Positions 20,604 through 30,092 of a stretch of DNA of 64,000 nucleotides are shown piece after piece. The notes under the pieces are model-generated. The model worked only from the letters and a program-made list of their open reading frames with translations. It did no database searches and had not been told where the DNA came from. The DNA is from Leptothoe kymatousa TAU-MAC 1615. GTDB lineage: Bacteria; Cyanobacteriota; Cyanobacteriia; Phormidesmidales; Phormidesmidaceae. Position 1 is the stretch's first letter. Each line of letters opens with the position of its first letter. A program made the translations under genes and the position numbers. Location of the stretch: positions 56,923-120,922 of the forward strand of contig NZ_JADOER010000016.1 in NCBI RefSeq assembly GCF_018739865.1, read 5' to 3'.

Positions 20604-23009
20604 GTGGCTAATTGGATTGGTAAAATCAAAAACGATGGTGCTGATAAGCGGTTAACTGCAGCTATTGCGGAACTGAAACAGCAGAAAACACCGAAACCAC
20701 TTTACAGAAGCATTTTATTTTGGCTCACTCTGCTGGTGGGGGCTGGCATTGCAGGTAGCGCAACCCGTGGCTATCGCTTTTGGCAAGAAGCCAATGCCAA
20801 TCTGCCGGATGTTTCCAATGCATTAACGTTTGAGCGCACAGGCACCATCACCATCAAGGCAGACGATGGCAGCGTTCTGCAAAAAATTGGCCCAGCGACC
20901 CAAGAATATTTGGAATACGATGACATTCCAGATACCTTAGTCCAGGGATTTATCGCCTCAGAAGATCGACGCTTCTACGATCACGGAGGCATTGACTATA
21001 AAGGGATTGCCCGAGCGGTTTATTCCAACGTAAGAAATCGCGATTTGGTAGAAGGTGCCAGTACCATCACCCAGCAGGTTGCTCGCATCATCTTTTTAGA
21101 TCAAGATCGCAGCTTTCAGCGGAAGTTTCGAGAAGCTCTGCTGGCACAAAAATTAGAAAAAGAGCTTGGCAAGGAAAAAATCCTGGAGCGCTATCTAAAC
21201 CTTGTGTATCTTGGCGCAGGAGCCTATGGCGTTGCTGATGCGGCCTGGATTTATTTTGGCAAAGCGGTTGAAGAGTTAACGGTTGCGGAAATAGCCCTGA
21301 TTGCGGGCATGGCTCCAGCACCCAGTGTTTATTCTCCGTTAGTGGATGAAGATGCGGCGAGAGAGCAACGAGATAAGGTCGTTAGCCGCATGTTGGAGAA
21401 TGGGGTCATTTCCCAAGCCCAGGCAACAACGGCATATCGAAGTGATGTTGCCACCACCCCCAACGAACCTAAGTTTCTCTATAGTGAGTTCCCTTACTTC
21501 ACTATCTATGTGCAGAAAAAGCTGCCTGAGCTAATTTCTCAGGATGCGATTGAAGCGGGGGGCCTAATTGTAGAAACGAGTCTCGAACCAAAATGGCAAC
21601 GATCTGCTGAAACAACTCTAGAGGAAGTTTTAGAAGAGTATGGTCGCTGGCAACGATTTGAACAGGGCTCTATTGTGGCTCTGAATCCAAAAACCGGCCA
21701 AATTCATGCCATGGTAGGGGGCACTGACTTTGAAGAAAGTCAGTTTAATCGGGTCACCCAGGCACAACGACAACCAGGGTCCACTTTCAAAGCATTTGTA
21801 TACAGTGCAGCGATCGCAAGTGGCCTATCTCCCTACAAAGGCTATGTCGACGCTCGCTATGTGGTCGATGGCTATGAACCAAAAAACTATGGTGGCAAGT
21901 TCAGTGGCAATGTTGAACTGAGGCGGGCACTGTCCTCTTCCATCAATATTGTGGCCGTCAAGGTGCTGGTGGAAGTTGGTTTTGAACCCGTTATTGAACT
22001 AGCGAAACGCATGGGCATCAAATCAGATTTGCTGCCCGCCTACTCCTTAGCTCTGGGTTCTTCCGAAGTAAACCTGCTAGAAATCACCAATGCCTATGGT
22101 GCGATCGCAGCGGAAGGCAAACATGTAGACGCCCATGGGATTACGCGCATCACTAATCGCAGCGGCAAAGTGCTCTACGAATTTAGCGATGAACCAGAAC
22201 AAGCAATCGATCAAGATTCAGCCGCTATTATGGCCTGGATGATGCGCAGTGTTGTAGAAGGCGGCACCGGCAGCAATGCTTATATCAGCGGCCGACAAAT
22301 TGCGGGCAAAACAGGCACCTCCGAAAAAAATAGGGACCTTTGGTTTATTGGCTTTACCCCCGATTTAGTCGTCGGTGTGTGGTTTGGTAACGACGATAGT
22401 AGCCCTACCCGTGGAGCCAGCAGCACCGCAGCCTATGCTTGGCGCAAGTTTGTAGAACAATTTATTGAAGATTTACCGGTGGAAAAATTCCCTGAACTCC
22501 CTCGCCTATCAGGGAGAGAGGGCTCCATCGAAGCCAAACCAGTCAAACCAGGTAAAGTCATTGCCGAAAAAGCTGGCAGCAGCCGACGTTCTTCCGACAG
22601 CGCCCCACGACAATCAGCCCCCGAACCAGCGCCTCAGCCTCGACGGGCAGAAGAGCCAGCCCCCCAACCGCGTGCAGATCCAGCGCCTCGCAGAAGTACG
22701 CCACCGCCCGTTAGGCAAGAACCCGTAACCCCCGCTCCGGCTCCGACTCCCACCTCCCCCGCTCCGGCTCCCATACCGGCAGAACCGGCGCCGGAGCCTA
22801 TATTTGCCGATCCTCCAGCGCCAGCCGCTCCGAGCGAACCGGTGGCTCCGGCTCCCCCCGTCGCGGCACCAGCACCCATCGAGCCGGCTCCCGTATTCGA
22901 ACCCGCCCCGGCACCACCGGCACCCGCGCCCGCACCACCCGCGCCCATCGCACCGGCACCCGCGCCGGCCGCACCCGCACCGGTAGATGCAGATGTCTCG
23001 GCAGAGTGA
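20604..23009 (+). CDS. Class A penicillin-binding protein (transglycosylase/transpeptidase) with Pro/Ala-rich C-terminal tail
   Basis: GT51: SEDRRFYDHGGIDYKGIARA, EGASTITQQVAR; transpeptidase: RQPGSTFKAFVY, SSSINIVAV, GKTGTSEK; tail PAPAPAPPAPIAPAPAPAAPAP. Confidence 0.95.
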   Translation: MANWIGKIKNDGADKRLTAAIAELKQQKTPKPLYRSILFWLTLLVGAGIAGSATRGYRFWQEANANLPDVSNALTFERTGTITIKADDGSVLQKIGPATQEYLEYDDIPDTLVQGFIASEDRRFYDHGGIDYKGIARAVYSNVRNRDLVEGASTITQQVARIIFLDQDRSFQRKFREALLAQKLEKELGKEKILERYLNLVYLGAGAYGVADAAWIYFGKAVEELTVAEIALIAGMAPAPSVYSPLVDEDAAREQRDKVVSRMLENGVISQAQATTAYRSDVATTPNEPKFLYSEFPYFTIYVQKKLPELISQDAIEAGGLIVETSLEPKWQRSAETTLEEVLEEYGRWQRFEQGSIVALNPKTGQIHAMVGGTDFEESQFNRVTQAQRQPGSTFKAFVYSAAIASGLSPYKGYVDARYVVDGYEPKNYGGKFSGNVELRRALSSSINIVAVKVLVEVGFEPVIELAKRMGIKSDLLPAYSLALGSSEVNLLEITNAYGAIAAEGKHVDAHGITRITNRSGKVLYEFSDEPEQAIDQDSAAIMAWMMRSVVEGGTGSNAYISGRQIAGKTGTSEKNRDLWFIGFTPDLVVGVWFGNDDSSPTRGASSTAAYAWRKFVEQFIEDLPVEKFPELPRLSGREGSIEAKPVKPGKVIAEKAGSSRRSSDSAPRQSAPEPAPQPRRAEEPAPQPRADPAPRRSTPPPVRQEPVTPAPAPTPTSPAPAPIPAEPAPEPIFADPPAPAAPSEPVAPAPPVAAPAPIEPAPVFEPAPAPPAPAPAPPAPIAPAPAPAAPAPVDADVSAE

Positions 23010-23171
23010 TAGGTAGACCACTAAAATAAATAAAGCGCTGTTGCCGATTGGACTGATGATGTAGCGTAACGACTGTGCCATCCGGCAACTGCTCGAACTC
23101 AGCATCAGCCCTTAGCTTGGCAACGGTCAAACTCAGGAGCGTATTGGAATTAGAAAGGGATAAGCCTCTTT

Positions 23172-23387
23172 ATGGCAATTGTTTTAGGTGAAGTGGGTGC
23201 ATCAGGCATTCCCATGTACTACTTTCAGTTAGTGTACGTGGTGGGATTTATTGCAGCAGTCGTAATTGGGTCATTGGCCTGGTACAACTCAAAAAGACCG
23301 CCGGGCTGGGAAGATGTAGCGCGCCCTGATATGGTGCCTGATGTCAAAACCGAAGACGAAGAACAACAATCTACTGATCAGGAATAG
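23172..23387 (+). CDS. Single-TM small thylakoid-type protein, Psb35-like
   Basis: 71-aa: YYFQLVYVVGFIAAVVIGSLAWYNSKRPPGWEDVARPDMVPDV; TM then WYNSKRPPGWE motif recalled from the Psb35 family. Confidence 0.6.
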   Translation: MAIVLGEVGASGIPMYYFQLVYVVGFIAAVVIGSLAWYNSKRPPGWEDVARPDMVPDVKTEDEEQQSTDQE

Positions 23388-23389
23388 CG

Positions 23390-23590
23390 TTAGTCCACGA
23401 CTCTGAGGCGACCATGGGTGATCGCCTCAAAAATTTTATTGACCTGCGCCTGCTCATCACTATTCAGCTGAGCTTTATTGAGCAAAGATGCCATCAGCAT
23501 GCGTTGGTTTGCCCGAGTAATACGACGACATCTCAAAATATTACTCATCAGACTCTCTAAGGATTGAGTCTTTGGGGTGGGATTTAGCAT
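23390..23590 (-). CDS. Conserved small cyanobacterial hypothetical protein
   Basis: 66-aa MLNPTPKTQSLESLMSNILRCRRITRANQRMLMASLLNKAQLNSDEQAQVNKIFEAITHGRLRVVD; C-terminal hGRLRVVD motif recalled from cyanobacterial homologues. Confidence 0.6.
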   Translation of the reverse strand: MLNPTPKTQSLESLMSNILRCRRITRANQRMLMASLLNKAQLNSDEQAQVNKIFEAITHGRLRVVD

Positions 23591-23794
23591 GACATTTACT
23601 CCAGGACTACAGGAAACTTAGTGGTCAGCCATAAAGTTCATTGAAGAGATCTTTTATGTCTACTCTTACTATGCGTTGTATATCAAGCGTTCACCGTGAT
23701 TACCAGGCTAAAAAAATGTGATCAGCCGCACGTTCAACCGTGATTTCACTAGTTTTCTCAGAAAGAATATTTGTCAGGGTTGAAATCAAGCAAT

Positions 23795-24592
23795 TCACAC
23801 CCGCTCGCTTTTATGGCGAAAGTATTCAGCAAATGCCGCAATCAGCCCTGAACCCAAGATCAGCAGCACACTTAACGCATTGATATCAGGTTTAATTCCA
23901 GTTTTAACGCGACTAAAAATTTCAATGGGCAACGGATTCGCACCACCCGCCGTAAAGCTCGAAATCAATAGATCGTCCATACTCAAAACAAACGCCAACA
24001 AGCACCCTGAAACAATGGCAGGGGCCAGTTGAGGAATTAATACTTTGAGCAGTGCCTGGGTGGGTGTAGCCCCTAAATCTAGGGCCGCTTCTTCTAAATT
24101 TGGATCTAATCCTTGGAGGCGACTAGACACAACGATGGCAATGTAAGCCAAACAAAACACCATATGGGCCGCAATTGCAGTCCATAAACTCAAGGGAATA
24201 GCAACGGAAGCCAGGAAAACAAGGGTAGCTACTGCGATCGCAATATCTGGAATAATCAGCGGTAGATAAGAAATGCCCACATACAAAGATTTACCCAGAA
24301 ACCGGTATTTAGAAAGTCCCACCGCCATCAAAGTACCTAGCACAGAGGAGATGGCCACCGCACAAATGGCGATTTTAAGACTATCTCCCAAGGCCAAAAA
24401 TAAACGTTCATCCCCCATCAGCTTCTGATACCAGGTGAGGCTAAAACCTTTCCAAATCGCACCGTACCGAGACTGATTAAAGCTGTATATTCCCAAAATC
24501 AAAATCGGGATATACATAAACCCATACATCAGCAGGGTAAATATGCCTTGCCACGAAAAACGCAGGTTACCTTTAGACGCCACAGGTTTCAT
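23795..24592 (-). CDS. potC: Spermidine/putrescine ABC transporter permease
   Basis: Binding-protein-dependent permease loop EEAALDLGATPTQALLKVLIPQLAPAI; last gene of pot operon. Confidence 0.9.
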   Translation of the reverse strand: MKPVASKGNLRFSWQGIFTLLMYGFMYIPILILGIYSFNQSRYGAIWKGFSLTWYQKLMGDERLFLALGDSLKIAICAVAISSVLGTLMAVGLSKYRFLGKSLYVGISYLPLIIPDIAIAVATLVFLASVAIPLSLWTAIAAHMVFCLAYIAIVVSSRLQGLDPNLEEAALDLGATPTQALLKVLIPQLAPAIVSGCLLAFVLSMDDLLISSFTAGGANPLPIEIFSRVKTGIKPDINALSVLLILGSGLIAAFAEYFRHKSERV

Positions 24593-25497
24593 GAATACAT
24601 CTCAGGGTTGCGGTCTCCATATTTGAGTAACAGTGAGATCGCAGCACTCACCATCAAAATCAACACCATACTCAACGCTGAACCAAACCCCCAATTACGA
24701 GCTACACCCAAAAATTGGTTATAAATTAATCGCGAAATAGTCATACTGCTCGGGCCACCTAGCAATGTGGGCACCACAAAATCTCCCAAGCTGGTCACAA
24801 ACACCAGAAGACCACCCGCCGCAATCCCCGGAAACGTTTGAGGCACCGTCACTCGCCAAAAAGCAACACGGGGGTTTGCCCCCAAATCCGCCGCAGCTTC
24901 CAGCAAACTCAGATCCAATCGCTCTAGGGAAGCGTATAGAATCAGCACCATATAGGGCAAGAAACTATAGGTCATGCCGATATACACCGCCCAGGGAGTA
25001 TTCATCAAAGACTGCGTGGGTAGCCCCAAGGTACTTAAAACCAGGTTAATCACCCCAGACGGACGCAACAGCGTAATCCACGCATAGGTACGCAATAAGG
25101 ACGATGTCCACAGGGGGAGAATAAACAGAACTAACAGCAAGTTACGCCAACGCTTAGGAGCCATGAGTGCTAGCCAATAGGCCACTGGAAACCCAAGCAA
25201 CAGACACAACAATGTAGTGCCTGTTGCAAATGTGGCGGAGCGCTTAAGTACCTGTAAATATGTGGGCTCTAAAATTCTGAGATAGTTGAGCAAGCCATAG
25301 CCCAGGATAGGCTGCCCTGGTTTTAGACCCGGGACAAAACTCAATTCCCCAATCAATATCGTGGGCAAGACCATTAACAAAAATAGCCATAACCCTGCTG
25401 GCCCTAATAGACCCAATGGCCTCAGACTGGACTTAAATCCCTGATAAATGGTCGATAGATTGATAGCGCGGCCCTCTGGTCTCAGTCCTCCCTCCAT
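24589..25497 (-). CDS. potB: Spermidine/putrescine ABC transporter permease
   Basis: Permease loop LEAAADLGANPRVAFWRVTVPQTFPGI; 4-bp ATGA overlap with potC. Confidence 0.9.
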   Translation of the reverse strand: MEGGLRPEGRAINLSTIYQGFKSSLRPLGLLGPAGLWLFLLMVLPTILIGELSFVPGLKPGQPILGYGLLNYLRILEPTYLQVLKRSATFATGTTLLCLLLGFPVAYWLALMAPKRWRNLLLVLFILPLWTSSLLRTYAWITLLRPSGVINLVLSTLGLPTQSLMNTPWAVYIGMTYSFLPYMVLILYASLERLDLSLLEAAADLGANPRVAFWRVTVPQTFPGIAAGGLLVFVTSLGDFVVPTLLGGPSSMTISRLIYNQFLGVARNWGFGSALSMVLILMVSAAISLLLKYGDRNPEMYS

Positions 25498-25503
25498 GAT
25501 GTT

Positions 25504-26658
25504 TTAGGCACTGGTTACCTTGGTCCAATACTCGTCATACAGAGCGTTGGCATCCCCCACGGGCGCAATGCCCTCACACTTAGCCAGCAAGTCTTCAGGG
25601 GGGAAGAGATTTTTGTTATCTAACAGTTCTTTAGACAGCATGGACATCGCTTCACCATTGGGCGTTGCAAAGAACAACCGCTCAACTGTTTCCTGAGAAA
25701 CCTTAGGCTGCAAGTTAAAATTCATCCACTCATAGGCCGCATCCACATTGGGTGCCGAGGTAGGAATCACCATGGTGTCAGTCCAAACCGAGGACCCACT
25801 CGCTGGAATGACATACTTAAACTTAGGATTTTCGAGACTAACTGGAATGCCCTCTACGGAATAGACCATGGACATCAGCAGATCTCCACTCAACAATTCA
25901 TCTTGCCAACCAAAGGACTTAAAGGATGCCAGTGCGGGTTTCAGGTCTAACAGTTTTTTATACGCTTCTTCTAACTGCGCAGGTTCAGTAGCATTGTACG
26001 AATAGCCTAGGGAGCTGAGCACCGCCCCCATAGTCTCTCGAACATCATCCAGCATGGTCAATTTGCGCGACAATACATCCCGATTTTCCCAAAGATAGTT
26101 CCAATCCTCAGGGGGAGTAGTCAGCACCTCAGAATTGTAGAGAAGCCCCGTGGTGCCCCAACTAAACGCAACGCTATGGCTACTATCCGGATCGTAGACG
26201 GGACTTTGCCACTTCTCAAGAATCTTGTCTAAACCAACGAGGCGAGACTTATCCAGCTCGGTCAACATCCCAAGACCAATCATCTCAGTGACCATGTAGT
26301 CCGAAGGATAAATCAGACTGTAGTTGGCACCACCACCGGCCTGCATTTTAGCCAGCATGGTTTCGTTCGAATCATAAACGTCAATTTTGACATCTATGCC
26401 GGTAGCTTCTGTAAACTGTGCCGCCAGTTCATCGTCTGTATAGTCGGCCCAGGTGTAAATGTGTAGCACACCATCTCCCGCAGCTCCAGATGAGGGTGCT
26501 GCAGCTGTCGTTTCTGATGCTGCTGTATCAACGTTGCCAACGGTACGTCGACAGTTGGATAAACCCACACCAGCTAGCACAGCAGCAGATCCCTGCAAAA
26601 AGCGACGGCGGGAAGTACGTGAAAGCAAAGATGAATTATGGGATAGTCGGCGGGGCAC
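25504..26658 (-). CDS. potD: Spermidine/putrescine ABC transporter substrate-binding protein (Tat-type lipoprotein signal)
   Basis: SRRRFLQGSAAVLAGVGLSNC; YTWADYTDDELAAQFTEATGIDVKIDVYDSNETMLAKMQAGG. Confidence 0.92.
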   Translation of the reverse strand: MPRRLSHNSSLLSRTSRRRFLQGSAAVLAGVGLSNCRRTVGNVDTAASETTAAAPSSGAAGDGVLHIYTWADYTDDELAAQFTEATGIDVKIDVYDSNETMLAKMQAGGGANYSLIYPSDYMVTEMIGLGMLTELDKSRLVGLDKILEKWQSPVYDPDSSHSVAFSWGTTGLLYNSEVLTTPPEDWNYLWENRDVLSRKLTMLDDVRETMGAVLSSLGYSYNATEPAQLEEAYKKLLDLKPALASFKSFGWQDELLSGDLLMSMVYSVEGIPVSLENPKFKYVIPASGSSVWTDTMVIPTSAPNVDAAYEWMNFNLQPKVSQETVERLFFATPNGEAMSMLSKELLDNKNLFPPEDLLAKCEGIAPVGDANALYDEYWTKVTSA

Positions 26659-26785
26659 AGTCTTTCTCCTCTAGGCAGACACCATTGATAGTTTGAAACC
26701 ACTCTTTGACCTTAGGTCATTGGGTAATTGCAATTTGTTCATGTAGACCCATATTTGCCGTGATCAGACAAAATATGGATTTTCT

Positions 26786-27970
26786 CTAATGTGGAGCTAG
26801 GACCTGACAATCGGATGCTGCCCAAGCGACATACACAGCAGATCCAGCTTTATATGGCATGTGGTTGGGCTGTAAAACACGCAACCGCTCACCTGTGGTT
26901 AATTCAATAATGCACTGAATGTGGGGGCCTGTATACAATGTGTGCTGGACTTTTCCGACATAACAGTTCTCATAGCGAGACGTTAGGCCATGCTCTGTTT
27001 GAGGGCTCAGATAAATTTTCTCAGGGCGAATACTGACATTTAGCCCATGGGCATCAATGGCTGAGGGTTCCTGCACTGGCAGCATCACCTCTAGCCCACT
27101 GGCAGTGGTCAGGAGAGACGCAGTATCAGTACTTTTGCAGTGGCCGGAGAGTAAATTGGTATCGCCAATAAAATCTGCAACAAACGCCGTGGTGGGACGC
27201 TCATAGATCTCACTGGGGGTGCCCACCTGCTCAATCCGACCATCCTTCATCACCGCAATACGATCCGACAGGGAAAGGGCTTCTTCTTGATCGTGGGTGA
27301 CCATGATGAAGGTAATGCCCAAGCGCTGATGTAGATTGGATAGCTCCACTTGCATCTGCTTGCGCAACTTTAAGTCCAAAGCGCCTAAAGGTTCGTCTAG
27401 TAACATCACCGCCGGACGATTTACCAAGGCACGGGCTAGGGCCACCCGCTGCTTTTGTCCCCCCGATAGCTGGCTCGGATAGCGCTTGGCAAAGCTTTCC
27501 ATTTGTACCAATTTCAAAGCTTCTCCCACACGCTGGCGCAGGTCCAGCTTGGAAACTTTTTTGATTTTCAGGCCAAAGGCTACGTTATCCCACACGCTCA
27601 TGTGATTAAACAGGGCATAGCTTTGAAAAACGGTATTGACGGAGCGATGGTGAGCTGGAACACCGCCCATGGACTGCTGTTGAATGTGCAATTCCCCAGA
27701 CGTGGGCGTCTCGAACCCGGCTATCATCCTCAGAGTCGTGGTTTTACCGCAACCAGAGGGGCCCAAAATACTAAAAAATTCCCCTTGGCGGATTTGGAGA
27801 TTCAGCCCTTGAACAACTGTTTCTTCCCCAAAGGTTTTGACCACATCTTTAAGTTCCACATCCAATGTCGTGGTGACATTTGCAGGCGGAGAAATGGTTG
27901 GAGCCATAGGATGCAACCCCTGTGCATGGTTCATTGGCACTATTTTACGGTTAGCAGTTGCAAATCCCAA
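26786..27970 (-). CDS. potA: Spermidine/putrescine ABC transporter ATP-binding protein
   Basis: [51 protein letters not shown]-terminal TOBE-like domain. Confidence 0.93.
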   Translation of the reverse strand: MGFATANRKIVPMNHAQGLHPMAPTISPPANVTTTLDVELKDVVKTFGEETVVQGLNLQIRQGEFFSILGPSGCGKTTTLRMIAGFETPTSGELHIQQQSMGGVPAHHRSVNTVFQSYALFNHMSVWDNVAFGLKIKKVSKLDLRQRVGEALKLVQMESFAKRYPSQLSGGQKQRVALARALVNRPAVMLLDEPLGALDLKLRKQMQVELSNLHQRLGITFIMVTHDQEEALSLSDRIAVMKDGRIEQVGTPSEIYERPTTAFVADFIGDTNLLSGHCKSTDTASLLTTASGLEVMLPVQEPSAIDAHGLNVSIRPEKIYLSPQTEHGLTSRYENCYVGKVQHTLYTGPHIQCIIELTTGERLRVLQPNHMPYKAGSAVYVAWAASDCQVLAPH

Positions 27971-28218
27971 TCAATTGGATTGGAACTTGTAGCCTCCATG
28001 GGCATAAGGAGAGACTAACGGGTCCGGAATGACTATAAAGTGCCCATTTTGTCAGGATGGGTAGATTTTTCCAGGGAAAAGGTTAGCCGAAGACCAGGGG
28101 ACAGAACGCTGCTGGAATTGAGCTGGAAGGGCTAAACTGGTCACAGCTCAGGGCAACACATGGCCCAGTCTACAGTTTTAGTTATCTTCAAGTTCTAGAT
28201 TTTCGCTCACCGTCACCT

Positions 28219-30048
28219 ATGGCCTTTCTTCAGTATTCTTCATCGGCAAAGGTTGAAAAAAAAGGCGGACGAACTGTTGGCCGACAGTATCAATCGGTGA
28301 TCATGATGATTTTTCTCTCGCTAATTATGCTGGGGGGCATCGGTAGCCGATTGTTTTACTTGCAGTTGGTTGAGGGCGATCGCAACCGCAAGCTAGCTGA
28401 GGAAAATCGCATCCTATTGCTGCCCCGCAGACCCGCACGCGGCACAGTGTTTGATCGCAATGGCAAAATTCTGGCCGGTAGTCGCCTCTCCCACTCGGTA
28501 TCGATTTGGCCCATTGCCTTACCCGAAGACAAACGGGGTGCCGTGGTGCAACGTTTATCCCAACTGCTGGAAATACCGGAAGCTGAAATTCAACAGCGGA
28601 TTGAATCGGCTGGCTATGAATCTACCCAGTCTATTGCGATCGCACGGGGTCTAAGCCCAGCCCAAACCACGGCCCTAGCAGAATATGCCTCCGTGCTGCC
28701 GGGGGTACGGGTGGAAGCAGAAGCGATTCGCAACTATCCCAACGGTGATTTGGCCGCCCACGTCATCGGCTACACCGGCGAAATCAACGAAGAAGAATTT
28801 GATCGCTTTTCGGAAGAGGGCCAAGACTATCGCCTAGGGGACATTATCGGCAAAATGGGAGCCGAAAAATCCTTTGAATCGTTACTCCGAGGCGCATGGG
28901 GCGGCCAGCAAGTTGAAGTGGACAGCGCCGGCAATGTCCTGAGGATTATGGGGGAAAAAACACCCGAATCCGGCCAAAACATTCGGCTTACGTTGGATCT
29001 AGAACTGCAAAAAGTTGCAGAAAAAGCCCTAGGGGACAAAATTGGTGCCATTGTCGCCATGGACCCCAACGATGGGGCAATTCTCGCCATGGTCAGCCGC
29101 CCCACCTTTGACCCGAACCTTTTCTCCACTCGCATTACCCAGGCCCAGTGGGAGCAGCTCAACAGCCGGGGCAATCCCTTTTTGAACCGCGCCCTCCAGG
29201 CCTATCCTCCCGCCAGCACCTTCAAGATCATCACCACCACCGCTGGCATCGAATCAGGCACCTTTGCCGCCAATACAGTCTTACAGACGTTTCCCAACAT
29301 TAACGCTGGCGGCATTTTATTCTGGGATTGGAATAATGCTGGCTTTGGCCCATTGGGCTTTGATGGCGCTTTGCAATGGAGTAGCGACACATTTTTCTAC
29401 CAGGTGGGGATGCGCATGGGCCATGAGCCCTTAATTCACTGGATGCGCAAATATGGCCTGGGCAAAAAAACCGGCATTGAATTAGTCACCGAAGAATCTC
29501 CTGGGCTAGTCCCCGATGAAGCCTGGAAACAAAAAATCTTTGAAGAAGAATGGTATCTGGGGGACACCATCAACATGACCATTGGCCAGGGATACATGCA
29601 GGTGACCCCACTACAAACAGCCGTGATGTTTGCTGTTGCTGCCAATGATGGCTATCGAGTTACCCCCCATCTGTTGTTGGATAATGCTGAATCCAAACAA
29701 TGGAAGACGCCCATAGACATGCAGCCACGCACCCTGGAAATCATTCAACGGGGGCTGCGCAAGGTGGTAACCAGCGGTACTGGTACCCGGCTGAACGTGC
29801 CCACCATTCCAACGCCGGCTGGCAAAAGTGGCACTGCCGAGGCGCCTCCCTACGAAAACCACACCTGGTTTGGAGCCTATGCGCCGTTTGAGAAACCCGA
29901 AATTTTAGTGGTGGCTTTTGGCGAACATTCTGGCGGTGGCGGCGGCTCCTTTGCCGCCCCCATGGTGCAACAGGTGCTAGAAGCCTACTTTAAGGAAAAC
30001 AAACGTCAAAAAGGTCCCAAACTGCCCGCTAAGCAGTCGGCTGGTTAA
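28219..30048 (+). CDS. mrdA: Penicillin-binding protein 2 (class B)
   Basis: RPARGTVFDRNGKILA dimerisation motif; YPPASTFKIITTTAGIESG (SxxK), SSDTFFYQVG (SxN), GKSGTAE (KSG). Confidence 0.94.
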   Translation: MAFLQYSSSAKVEKKGGRTVGRQYQSVIMMIFLSLIMLGGIGSRLFYLQLVEGDRNRKLAEENRILLLPRRPARGTVFDRNGKILAGSRLSHSVSIWPIALPEDKRGAVVQRLSQLLEIPEAEIQQRIESAGYESTQSIAIARGLSPAQTTALAEYASVLPGVRVEAEAIRNYPNGDLAAHVIGYTGEINEEEFDRFSEEGQDYRLGDIIGKMGAEKSFESLLRGAWGGQQVEVDSAGNVLRIMGEKTPESGQNIRLTLDLELQKVAEKALGDKIGAIVAMDPNDGAILAMVSRPTFDPNLFSTRITQAQWEQLNSRGNPFLNRALQAYPPASTFKIITTTAGIESGTFAANTVLQTFPNINAGGILFWDWNNAGFGPLGFDGALQWSSDTFFYQVGMRMGHEPLIHWMRKYGLGKKTGIELVTEESPGLVPDEAWKQKIFEEEWYLGDTINMTIGQGYMQVTPLQTAVMFAVAANDGYRVTPHLLLDNAESKQWKTPIDMQPRTLEIIQRGLRKVVTSGTGTRLNVPTIPTPAGKSGTAEAPPYENHTWFGAYAPFEKPEILVVAFGEHSGGGGGSFAAPMVQQVLEAYFKENKRQKGPKLPAKQSAG

Positions 30049-30092
30049 ACCGGTTACGTTTAGGGGCCTAGCAGGCTGGGCCCTTAAAAAAT

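Noticed and set aside
22614-23130. Long minus-strand and alternate-frame ORFs (163, 104, 110 aa) opposite the PBP tail
   Set aside because: Low-complexity G/A/R-rich translations arising from the antisense of the Pro/Ala-rich repeat; no independent gene signals.
27503-28018. 171-aa + strand ORF opposite potA
   Set aside because: Antisense to conserved ABC ATPase motifs; no plausible product.
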